Positions 42,887-52,700 of a DNA stretch of 64,000 bases are shown here, piece after piece (the first letter of the stretch is position 1; every line of letters starts with the position of its first letter). The DNA is from Flavobacterium sp. (GTDB taxonomy: Bacteria; Bacteroidota; Bacteroidia; Flavobacteriales; Flavobacteriaceae): NCBI RefSeq assembly GCF_017744675.1, contig NZ_JAGIAV010000008.1:224741-288740 (forward strand). The letters run 5' to 3'. The notes beneath the pieces are model-generated. The model saw nothing but the letters and a program-made list of their open reading frames with translations. It was not told where the DNA came from and made no database searches. A program made the translations under genes and the position numbers.

Positions 42887-45010
42887 CTAGTAATCAAAAT
42901 ACATATTAAAAATATCAGAACGTAATCCGATGCTAAACCAAGTGGTACTTTGCTTAAAAGTGGTTGCCGTTTCTTGAGTTGGATCGAAATTTCTATAGAT
43001 TAGACTTCCAAATAATTTCAAGTTTGTCATCGGATTAATTAAATATCCTCCTTGAACATCTGCGATAAAAACATTGGTTTTATTTCCTTGTCCGATTTTC
43101 ACACCTGTATCGTATGGACGTTTTACATCATAACTTTTATAAATATTTCCTCCATAATTATAAGAGTTCGCTGCCGTATCAAAATCCAGACCTCTTTTTC
43201 CTACAGTCAATTTTGCATCTGCCAACCAACGCCCTTTATGATATCTTGCAATTGCAATAAGTTCGTTGAAATTCCCTCCCCATTGGTGTCCAACACTCTG
43301 ATTGTTGTGTCCGTAATTTGTAATAACAGCACTGTGTGAATACACATAAGGGCGTACGCTATTCAATTCTACCTGCACTAAAAGGTCTTTTACATTAAAT
43401 GCATTGAAATATTTTGCTCCAAACTGAAATCCAAATTTATTTTTCCAACTTTGATTTCCAGCGCCTACATCAGAAACAGAAAATTCATCGATCAAGATTT
43501 GCGAATAAAGATTTACGCTATTATTCCATTTGTATTTTCCGGTTATTCCTAGAAGTGCATTTCCGCTTTTAGATGAAGAACCAAATTCTACCGCTCTATA
43601 AAAAATAATCGGATTAATAAAATTAGCATCAAAACCTCTATTATTTGAGTTTGTCCAAACTACAGATTCAAAAAAACCTAAGTTTAATCTATTTGAAACG
43701 TTCCAGCTCAAATAGTGATTGGCCATAAATTTTGTCGCGTACGTTTTTTCAGCCGTTACTTCTGGACGAACGTCTTTCATAAACATATAAGTATTGGTGT
43801 ACTTAATTTTCCAGAATTTGGTATTTAGTTTAAAATAAGGATAAGGACTTGCTCCATCACTTTCTAACAAAGAACGGTAACCGTCTCCAATAAAATTACG
43901 TCCGTAACCTAACTGAAAATCAAATATTTTCCCTGGTGCGAAGGTAATATTGGCTTCTGCTAAAGGAAAATCATAAGCATCTGTTTTGAATCTTTTTGCA
44001 ATTCCAATTCCGGGAATAATAGCCGGATTTCCTCCAGATGGTTTAATAGATTCTGCATAATCGTTATAATATCCTGCAAATCGTCCTTGACTTTCAAAAA
44101 AGGTAGTGGTAAAGTTGATTTGTTTTCCTAAACCACCTCTAAAGTTTAGTGCTCTGGTATTTACATAAGTGTAAGACGCATCAAGATCTGAAGCTTTTCC
44201 CATTTGCAAATCTAAAATCGGATTTAAGGCAAACCAATAATCTTCTCCCTGAATCTGCACTAGATTTTCGTTCCACCATTTTCTTCCCAACCACGTTTTT
44301 GTTTTTTTCTGCAGCGATTCATTAACCGCTCTTAAATTATAATATTTTGAAACCTCAGCATAGGTATAAGGTTTAGATGCCGTGTGACTATTACTTCCCA
44401 CTTGATTCATTTCGGCATCAAATTGAGAATAATAACTGTGCGAAAAAGGAATATTTAAATGACTATCAAATTCTGGGTTTCGGTATTTTTTATACACGAT
44501 ACTATCCAATTCTGTCATTGGTTTTGCTGTCTGCTTTTCAATTTCTGCGGCTGCCAAAGCTTCTGCTTCAAGCTGCGCTGCGCTTTTTAGCGGAATATCT
44601 ATCGAAATTGTATATTTAGAATATGTAGGCTTTCCGCTGTAAGTTGACGGTTTTATTTTGGGAAATGTACCGAATACTCTTCTTGCCTCTTCAGACAATT
44701 CTTCGTTTTCTGCAGAAACATAAAGAACTTTAAATTCGCCTTCTGCATTTACTTCAAAAAGTAATTTTACTGCTCCTTTATAATTGTTTTCTTTTAATTT
44801 TTGAGGAACTTGAAAATTATTGAATACAAAATCTTGAACTTCTTTATAAAAACAGTTTTCTAATTTTTTGCCTTCGAGATTTTCGCAATTAGGAAAAACT
44901 GGAAACTTTTCTGCAGCAAAACCAGGCTGAACTGAAGAATTACCATTTTGCTGAGCGGAAACAATAAAAGAAGAAGAAATTAAAACAAGGGACAGAAAAA
45001 ACTTATTCAC
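42887..45010 (-). CDS. remB: RemB-like gliding-motility outer-membrane protein with an N-terminal TonB-C-like domain
   Basis: The 707-residue product has a signal peptide (ending VSAQ). It then has a domain at about 35-140 that resembles the TonB C-terminal fold (EKFPVFPNCENLEGKKLENC, then GAVKLLFEVNAEGEFKVLYV), a charged linker and a large C-terminal barrel (about 260-707, ending WFSIGLRSDIFNMYFDY). Placement with sprA, gcvH, vanZ and deoC matches what I recall of the F. johnsoniae remB locus. RemB contributes to gliding in that species, but its mechanism is unclear. deoC precedes it by 19 bases. Confidence 0.7.
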   Translation of the reverse strand: MNKFFLSLVLISSSFIVSAQQNGNSSVQPGFAAEKFPVFPNCENLEGKKLENCFYKEVQDFVFNNFQVPQKLKENNYKGAVKLLFEVNAEGEFKVLYVSAENEELSEEARRVFGTFPKIKPSTYSGKPTYSKYTISIDIPLKSAAQLEAEALAAAEIEKQTAKPMTELDSIVYKKYRNPEFDSHLNIPFSHSYYSQFDAEMNQVGSNSHTASKPYTYAEVSKYYNLRAVNESLQKKTKTWLGRKWWNENLVQIQGEDYWFALNPILDLQMGKASDLDASYTYVNTRALNFRGGLGKQINFTTTFFESQGRFAGYYNDYAESIKPSGGNPAIIPGIGIAKRFKTDAYDFPLAEANITFAPGKIFDFQLGYGRNFIGDGYRSLLESDGASPYPYFKLNTKFWKIKYTNTYMFMKDVRPEVTAEKTYATKFMANHYLSWNVSNRLNLGFFESVVWTNSNNRGFDANFINPIIFYRAVEFGSSSKSGNALLGITGKYKWNNSVNLYSQILIDEFSVSDVGAGNQSWKNKFGFQFGAKYFNAFNVKDLLVQVELNSVRPYVYSHSAVITNYGHNNQSVGHQWGGNFNELIAIARYHKGRWLADAKLTVGKRGLDFDTAANSYNYGGNIYKSYDVKRPYDTGVKIGQGNKTNVFIADVQGGYLINPMTNLKLFGSLIYRNFDPTQETATTFKQSTTWFSIGLRSDIFNMYFDY

Positions 45011-45029
45011 TTAAAATTGGGGTATTTAT

Positions 45030-45773
45030 TTAATATTGATTTGGGGAAATTTCTCCGTTTGCAATTGCTTTTGCTGCCGAAGTGCCGATGCGTTTTACTC
45101 CTAAACGAATCATTTCTGCAGCTTCTTCAAATGAACGGACTCCGCCTGCTGCTTTTACAGAAAGTGGAGAGGCATTTTCAAGCATTATGATTATTGCTGG
45201 AACAGTTGCTCCGTTTGGTAGGTTATTTTCTGTTTTATAAAAACCTGTAGAAGATTTTACAAAAACAGAATCAAAATCGTCTTCTTTAAAATTAGAAACT
45301 ACAACATGTTTTATTAAGGCAGACAACTGAATGATTTCTTTATCGGTTAAGGCCGCAACTTCGATAATCCATTTTACGGTTTTATCATTTGCCAATCCGA
45401 TTTGTGTTCCCATTAAGATTTCTTTTTTGACTAAATCAAGATCTCCATTTTTGAACGCTTCATAGTTGCAAACAAAATCTAAATCGTCGGCTCCGTTTGC
45501 AATCGCTTCATTTGCTTCCTTAATTTTGGTTTCCAGACTTGACTTTCCTTCAGGAAAATCAATCACAGTTCCAACCAATAAAACAGAATTGGCTTCTACA
45601 ATCATTTTTTTTGCCAGAGCAACATATTCTGGACGAATCATAATCAGTTTGAAACCTTCTTGAATGGCTTCTGCAATTGCATTTTTGACTACAAGAGTAT
45701 TTTCTGCTTCCGAAAGACCAGCTTGCGATGCAGTTTTTAAATACGTAGAGTCTAAATATTGCTTTACATTCAT
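45030..45773 (-). CDS. deoC: Deoxyribose-phosphate aldolase
   Basis: DeoC splits 2-deoxyribose 5-phosphate into glyceraldehyde 3-phosphate and acetaldehyde. The 247-residue TIM barrel shows MNVKQYLDSTYLKTASQAG, VGTVIDFPEGKSSLETK, the Schiff-base lysine segment FVKSSTGFY and AAGGVRSFEEA. The start at 45773 is preferred; the frame is open to 45803, but that region holds the -7 box at 45801-45808. It is in the run gcvH-vanZ-deoC-remB on the minus strand, with a terminator between vanZ and deoC. Confidence 0.93.
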   Translation of the reverse strand: MNVKQYLDSTYLKTASQAGLSEAENTLVVKNAIAEAIQEGFKLIMIRPEYVALAKKMIVEANSVLLVGTVIDFPEGKSSLETKIKEANEAIANGADDLDFVCNYEAFKNGDLDLVKKEILMGTQIGLANDKTVKWIIEVAALTDKEIIQLSALIKHVVVSNFKEDDFDSVFVKSSTGFYKTENNLPNGATVPAIIIMLENASPLSVKAAGGVRSFEEAAEMIRLGVKRIGTSAAKAIANGEISPNQY

Positions 45774-45800
45774 TTCGTTTGAAGTTGCAGAAAACCAGCA

Positions 45801-45808
45801 CAAAAGTA
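45801..45808 (-). promoter_or_regulatory. Putative -7 box of deoC-remB
   Basis: The minus strand reads TACTTTTG, 27 bases before the deoC ATG. No exact TTG at -33. Confidence 0.4.
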
Positions 45809-45857
45809 CATTTTAAATTGATAAAACACAGTTTTTTAACTGCTTGATTTTCTTGTA

Positions 45858-45882
45858 ATAAAAAACCCACCGAAGTGGGTTT
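45858..45882 (-). terminator. Terminator of gcvH-vanZ with a TTCG tetraloop
   Basis: AAACCCAC (minus strand from 45882), loop TTCG (45874-45871) and GTGGGTTT (to 45863), followed by T-rich sequence. The UUCG loop is an extra-stable tetraloop. It lies 7 bases after the vanZ stop codon. Confidence 0.85.
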
Positions 45883-45888
45883 CTTGAA

Positions 45889-46272
45889 TTATATTTTATC
45901 GATTTGCTTTTTAAATCCTATTGCAGAGAAAACGGCAACAAAGGCTCCAAGTGCATTTGCTAAAATATCTGTAACATCTGCCGTTCTTGTAACCGTAAGA
46001 GCACTTTGAAGAATTTCGATTGTAATTCCAAAAAAGACAGAAAATATAAATGAAATCAGATACGCTTTATAATCGTCTGAATCTTTTCCTTTTAGTTCTT
46101 TTTTGAAAAATAAAATCCACGAAATTGTAAATCCAAAATGAAAACAGAAATGTACAATTTTATCAATACTTGGAAAATTAATTGCTGGTATATTACTAGA
46201 ATCTGTCAAACAGAAATAGGTAATGATTCCAGAGCAGATAATTGCCCAAATTAATAACAGCTGTTTAGGCAC
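45889..46272 (-). CDS. VanZ-family membrane protein
   Basis: The 127-residue protein has four helices (about 5-22, 36-58, 68-90 and 103-122) with the VanZ pattern SIDKIVHFCFHFGFTISW and the ending RTADVTDILANALGAF. VanZ lowers teicoplanin susceptibility in enterococci, but most relatives have no known function. Its start overlaps the end of gcvH by 8 bases, so the two are coupled. Confidence 0.85.
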   Translation of the reverse strand: MPKQLLLIWAIICSGIITYFCLTDSSNIPAINFPSIDKIVHFCFHFGFTISWILFFKKELKGKDSDDYKAYLISFIFSVFFGITIEILQSALTVTRTADVTDILANALGAFVAVFSAIGFKKQIDKI

Positions 46273-46645
46273 CGATTAATTCTTTATAAGCTTGATCAGA
46301 CAATAATGTATCGATTTCTGAAGCATCAGCAATTTTTATTTTAATCATCCATCCAGCTCCATAAGGATCTGAATTTACAGTTTCTGGAGCACTTTCTAAA
46401 TCTTCATTAAAAGCAATGATTTCACCTGTTAATGGTAAGAATAAATCAGAAACTGTTTTTACAGCCTCAACAGTTCCAAAAACTTCATCTTTTGAAAGTG
46501 TCTGATCTAAAGTTTCTACCTCAACATACACGATATCTCCTAACTCTTTTTGTGCAAAATGAGTAATTCCTACAGTTGCAACATCTCCTTCGATGCTAAC
46601 CCATTCGTGATCTTTTGTGTACTTTAAATTTGCTGGTATGCTCAT
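46265..46645 (-). CDS. gcvH: Glycine cleavage system H protein
   Basis: GcvH carries a lipoyl group that shuttles the aminomethyl intermediate between the P, T and L proteins of glycine cleavage. The 126-residue product has the normal length and starts NLKYTKDHEWV. The lipoylated lysine is K63 in GTVEAVKTVSDL, and SDPYGAGWMIKIK follows. gcvT, gcvP and lpd are not nearby. It is transcribed with vanZ; a -7 box lies at 46687-46694. Confidence 0.97.
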   Translation of the reverse strand: MSIPANLKYTKDHEWVSIEGDVATVGITHFAQKELGDIVYVEVETLDQTLSKDEVFGTVEAVKTVSDLFLPLTGEIIAFNEDLESAPETVNSDPYGAGWMIKIKIADASEIDTLLSDQAYKELIGA

Positions 46646-46686
46646 AATCGTTGTGTTTGAAAATTGATTGTTTAAAATTTAAGCCA

Positions 46687-46694
46687 CAAATGTA
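46687..46694 (-). promoter_or_regulatory. Putative -7 box of gcvH
   Basis: The minus strand reads TACATTTG, 41 bases before the gcvH ATG, in the 86-base gap to sprA. Confidence 0.35.
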
Positions 46695-46731
46695 ATAATC
46701 TTCTAATAAAATCTAGTTTAGAAACCCAAAT

Positions 46732-49700
46732 TTAATTTCCGAAATTATAACGAAGTGTGAATCCTGATCTAATATTCGTTAAAGGGAAAGAAGTTGAAAT
46801 AACCGCTTTCGAGAACGAATGATCATAATAAAATATAGCTGTTAAGTTTTTACTGAAAGCATAATCGGCCGTTAGTTTTAAAGTCCAGATATTCTGCCCT
46901 GCTGCCAGCTGGTTATTGTCGTAATCTAAATATCGAACCAAAGTTTGATTATTTCTATATGAAAAATCAGCTTTTATGTTAATATCACTCTTGATAATTC
47001 CTGTTGGGTTATCTGCTAATCTTGAAGAGATAATCACATCTTTAAAACGATATCCTAATCCAACAACATACTCTATTCCTTTTACCTCTGTCAATAAATT
47101 ATTATCGAAACTCATAGACAAGGCACGGTCTTTTTTAACTTCTGTTAATAAACGGAATGAGTTTTTCAATTCGAAATCAACTCGCATCAGCGGACTAAAC
47201 TGCTCTACTAAGTTAACATTCGACATAATGGTCTTATTATAGAAGTTCGAATTTACATCTAGTCCATTTGGATTTTCCAAATAATCAAAATTTGATCTAA
47301 ACTGACTTATTGTATAAGATGCCCTATAATTATGCTGTAATGAAAAACGTCTAAAATGGTCTTTGAAATACTTATAACGCATTAAACCATTATATTTAAT
47401 ACTCCAGTTTGGAATAGGAAAGCTTCTAAATATACCTGTAGAAACATTCGAAGCATTACTTCCTGTATAGGCCGCCATAAACGAAGGAAGCAAAACTGCC
47501 TGATTACTTTTACCGTAACCTATAGGATAGCCATCGTTAGATTGAATTATTTTTCGTTCGCTATTATTTGGGTTAGAAAGATCTTCTATAGGCGCATTTG
47601 GATTTTCTGGTGGTAGTGCGCCAGCATCATATCTAGGAATCACTGCTCCTGCCCCATAGTGATCTTCTGCCAAACGGTTTGCTATAACTAAACGATTGCT
47701 TCTAAAATCATCAAATGCCGCCGATTGAGTTTCTGTACTTGTTGAAAATGCCGTCTTAATTAGAACCGTTGAAATAGAAAACATTCCATAAGAATAAGGA
47801 GATAGAGGCTTATAAAACTTTTGCCCAATAGAATCTCTAACTGTATATTGTTCTGAAGAGTTTTCAGAATAAGCGCGATCCATTGCCAAATCAATTTTTA
47901 AATCAGGCAATAAATCTACATTGGCTGTTATTTTCAAAAGTTTATTGCTTACCTGCGTAAAGTTTTGGTTGAAATTTTGATAACTCGTTAGCCATCCATT
48001 TTTGGCCGCTTCAAAACGCACATCGTCTTGGCTACCGAATACAAATCCTAATGAAGGTTTAGACGAACCGAAGAAACCTACTCCTGGAATATAACCCGGC
48101 AAAACGGTACCGCTGTTTTTGGTATAGTTAATCTGAACATTTTTAACACTGGTCAAAACTCCAATTAAACCATCATAGAAAGGATTACTGCTAGTAACCG
48201 GTTTAGCCGTTGTATTCACAATTTTCTCTCCTGGTTTTGGAGGCGCCGCAGGTTTTGGTTTTGCTGGTTTTCCTCCCGGCACGAGACCTAAATATTTATA
48301 CAGCATATTCATATTTAATGTCGTCGACAAAGTATTTGAATTGGCATTCTGAACTGTATTTCCTAAATTCCAAGACACTCCATTTTCGTCAACATACTGA
48401 GAAAGTGCCGTTGATGATCTTTGCCAGTTGTAGTCTGCCGTATAAGAATAAGTAGCTTTTACGAAACTAAATATTGGAATTTTATTAATTGGAATATCAT
48501 AGTTTAAAACCAACTGCTGTAAATGCTGGTTTGGAATACCAATATCAAAATAATCATCCCAAATATTAAAGTCTTGTTTTGGCGTATTATCGTCGTTCAA
48601 AAAGTTTCTTACAATATTATTAGACGCCGCTGTATAGTTTAATTTTAATGATTTTGTCAAATTAAATCCAAAACCATATTGGTAATTAAACGCAAAGTTT
48701 CTTCTGTAAAGCGGATCTAAGCCAATACCTTCAACATCAACTTGTCTATACTGCTGGCGATTGCTCTGTCTTAAAATATTAGTATTGAACGAAACATTTG
48801 ACGGAAGATAATTGATATTAAAATCGCTTAACAGTTTCCAATAATCACTTGTTTTCATGAATTTGGTCTGCTTGAACGGAACTACTTCTTTCGGCTGGAA
48901 AGTATAAGCATAATTAATTGAAGTATTTGATTGCTCATCTTCGTAGCTTTCAACTTCGTAATCGTGTCGCTCTACCTGATTATACGATTGAGAGAAAGTA
49001 AAGTTTTCTACATCGTAAACATGCGGTTTCTGTTCTGGCGCTCTATCTTTTCTTACTCCAATAAAATTGATGCTTTTACGCTTTGTATAATCTACTGCTC
49101 TTGTTCTAATGTTATCTTTTTCTGCTGGATCTGTCGTTTCCGATATTAATTGGTCTAATTTAATATCCTGATTGAAGGGGTCGTATTCTGGTGTAATAAC
49201 TTCTTCTCCAATTGCATAATTAAACGGAAGATTAATACCCCATTTACGAGGAAGCAATTTCCCTAGATTAATATTGGTTACAATGTTGTACTGCTGAATA
49301 TCTTCACGACTTCTCTCGTTTGCTCCTTGCTCAAGAGAACCAAAACCAATCGTACTCTTTTTACCAGAGGCAGATAATGTCATCAAATCGGCCATGTTGG
49401 TATCCACATTCAATAATGCAGCCATACCACCTTTGTTTTCCAAATCAGACATACGAAGTTCGTTAAACCAAACTTCTCCCATAATATCTTTATGATTTGC
49501 CGCACTTTTTACTCCGACCATTAAATTTCGAACCAAACCAAAATTCGGATTTCCTTTAATACCTAAAGTCAATTTACCGTCTTGGTCACCTCCATCGACA
49601 TCGGGATCTCGGTCTGGATAATAAATACCGTTTATATCTCTTTTTGGAGAGTTAATATCGATATTCATTCCTAAGATTTTCATTCTAGTCAACAACTCTA

Positions 49701-52700
49701 AAGCAAGGTCTATATTATTTTCTTCAAGCCAAACTTGATCTGGGCTGATTGTACATGACCCGCCAGTTCTTGTTACTTTTAATGGAATCTCGATTTGATA
49801 AAAGTTCTGCGTGAAATCGTTACCAAAACGAATAAATCCAATCATCTCATCGTCTAGAAGCTGAGTTTCGTTTGGAAGCGATTCTGCATGAAGAAACATT
49901 TTCAGTTTTTTGTACTGACGCATATCAACACTTACATTTTTGAAAACCGCTCTAGAATCTTGATATTCTAATCCTGTACCTCCAATTCGAACTGCCAGAG
50001 ACTGTTCGTTTTGATTAATAATCGTATTGTTATTATAAAGCTGTTCTCTTTGAACTCCTGGCGGAATAACATAGTTTACAGGACATTTCGTTGCGTTTTC
50101 CTGAATATTTACAGCCGCAACATCAAATTGAGTTCCGTCATCATCAGGATTTGTGTCATTTGCATCTAATGTTCCTGTGTATTTTCTCCATTCTCCTCTT
50201 ACTAAATCTAAAGCTCCAAAACGAACTGTCATTTGATCGTTAAATCCGGTCATGAACATACGCATGAAACGAATGGATCTAAAATCGCTAATATTACCAA
50301 TAGTATTTTGAGGTTTTGCAACAGGGATTTTAAACTGAATCCATCTTGCATTAGTCGAACCTCCATTAGGAAGTTCCACATTTTGAACTTCTCTAATATC
50401 TGTGATATAATTTTCTCCAACCTGCATACCTGGTTTTACATCAATACTGTATTCATAATACGCATTGATTGTACTCATGGTATTATCACGATTGATATCT
50501 TCAACGTCTGGAAGCGTTGTAGAACCTCTATTAGGATCGTCAATACTTACAGCTGAGTTTCCTTCTGTTCCGTTATATTTTTTATAACGTTGTAAGACCC
50601 CTCCCTCCGTATTTAAGAAATAGGTGTAGTTATCTCCTGCTGGATCGGGATCGCCAGCATAATTAGTATAAATTGCTCCCTCTTTTGCATCTGGCAAACC
50701 ATCTAAACCAACATCCTGATTTTTACGATTGTCTGGATTGGTATCAAATGCGTAAATCAAGGATTGAGACGCTGGCACATCTCCCCAAATTGGTTGCGGA
50801 TTCACCATTACCTGATCTGGTCCTAAACCGTTCTCATATTGCTTTCTTCCGTCTTTCAGAACGTCTTCAGAAACTTCTCCCAAGTTGAAATAGATTTTTC
50901 CGCTATTAGTTCCTTGAGCTTGGCCTGTTCCCACATAAGGATCAAGTACCCAAAACTGAATATACTCGACATTCCCTTGCTCAAAGTTTGTAGAGTTCAA
51001 AGCACGCATAATTCCACCAAAATTAGCTGAAGGCGCACTACTGCTAAAATTTGGGTTATTATTGTATGGCCCTCTATCTGATGGATAATAAGTTAAATCT
51101 AACGTATTGATAACCTGGATCTGACCTTGTGCAATATCTGTATTCGGATAAAGCTCTCTACTGTAAATTCTTCTTGTCGAATTTAAAGACAAATCATCGT
51201 TTGAAATTCCAGATGGCTTTGAGGTATAGAAAATAGGGTCGATAGTGTACCAAGATAACTTAGCACGTTTGAAACCGTACTCTAGCGTATTGGAATTTGC
51301 ATTGAAAGTATTGTCTGTAATAGAATTAATAAGTGGTGTCGAGGCCAAACTCCACGCATAAGCAGATCTCATATCGATTGTCGTTTGAGTACCTTCAAAA
51401 TCATCAATATAAATCGTAGCTTCTCCTTCAAAATCACTTGCTTTTGGTGCATCTGGTTTCAAAAACGCAATTTCCCCGCGAATGGAAAGATTAGAAGGAA
51501 CATCTGTATCTATATTTGGCAGTTTATTAGCCAATCTTGTCAAGAAGGGAACTTCTGTTGAATAATTTCCGTTAAAACCAAAAATGGTATTATTTACAGA
51601 TTCTTGTCCATAACTTGATTTTTGTGTAAAAGGACGTTCTGTCATTTTTAAGAAAGTACCTCCAACCACAAATTTCTCAGAAATTTTATGCTCAATATTA
51701 AAGCCCATGAATCTTCTAGTCTGCTGACCGAAAATTGAATTGTTTTCTAATGAAACTTCAATCGGCGTATTAGAAGCCTGAAGCGATGGGTCCAATATTT
51801 GTACGCGTCCTAATTGATAATCGACACTATAATCAATACCTTCCACTAAAACACGACCTGCAGCTGTTACTACAACAGATCCCTGCGGAACGTTGAATGC
51901 ACCAATAGGAATACCATTGCTTCCAGAAGATTTATATTTCCCTCTCAGTAAGAATTTGTTTTTATCACTATCCTGCAATGCACCAGCCTGCGTATTCCTG
52001 TACATATTTCTAAATACATACTTCTTCTGATTCGCATTATAAGTGGTTGGATCATTATAGTTTTCTCCTGAATTGGTGTTCAATTTTCTAAACAAAAGCT
52101 CTCCAAATGGCTCTTTTGTCGTAAAAATAATTCGAGCATTCTGAACATCAACGGTTACTCCAGGCACATAATCGAAGAATCCATCTCCTCCTGTTTGCGG
52201 ATCGTTATTGTAATTTAAACGATCAAGATTGAAAACATTCAATAATGGCGTTTGGTCTACTTTATCATCTGGTGCTGGATTTGGAGGGAATGTACTTCCT
52301 GTTACTGGCGTAATATAATTTATTGGAGAAGGATCTGTATAAAGAATATTAAGCCTGAAATCTTCTTGTTTGATTTGATAAGCCTGCGGAATCTGATACA
52401 CGTTTTTCATCATCAAGTTCCAAACCGGATTCTGCACGTTGGTCAAACTGCTTTTTAGCATTTTTAAAACCAAACTCTGCGTTACAATTGCCTGATTGGC
52501 ATTATTGTTTCCTGTAACTACAGTTGCATCTACACCATCACTTCCAAACTCCCCTACTTGATATGTTTTTCCTCCAACGGTATATTCAAACGCTACTGCT
52601 AAAATTTCGTCATTGGCCAAACGCTGTTGTAATGAAATGTAACCTAACTGCGCGTTGAAAGTAAATTCGTTTGTTGTTAATTTTCTAGCATTTTCAAGAA

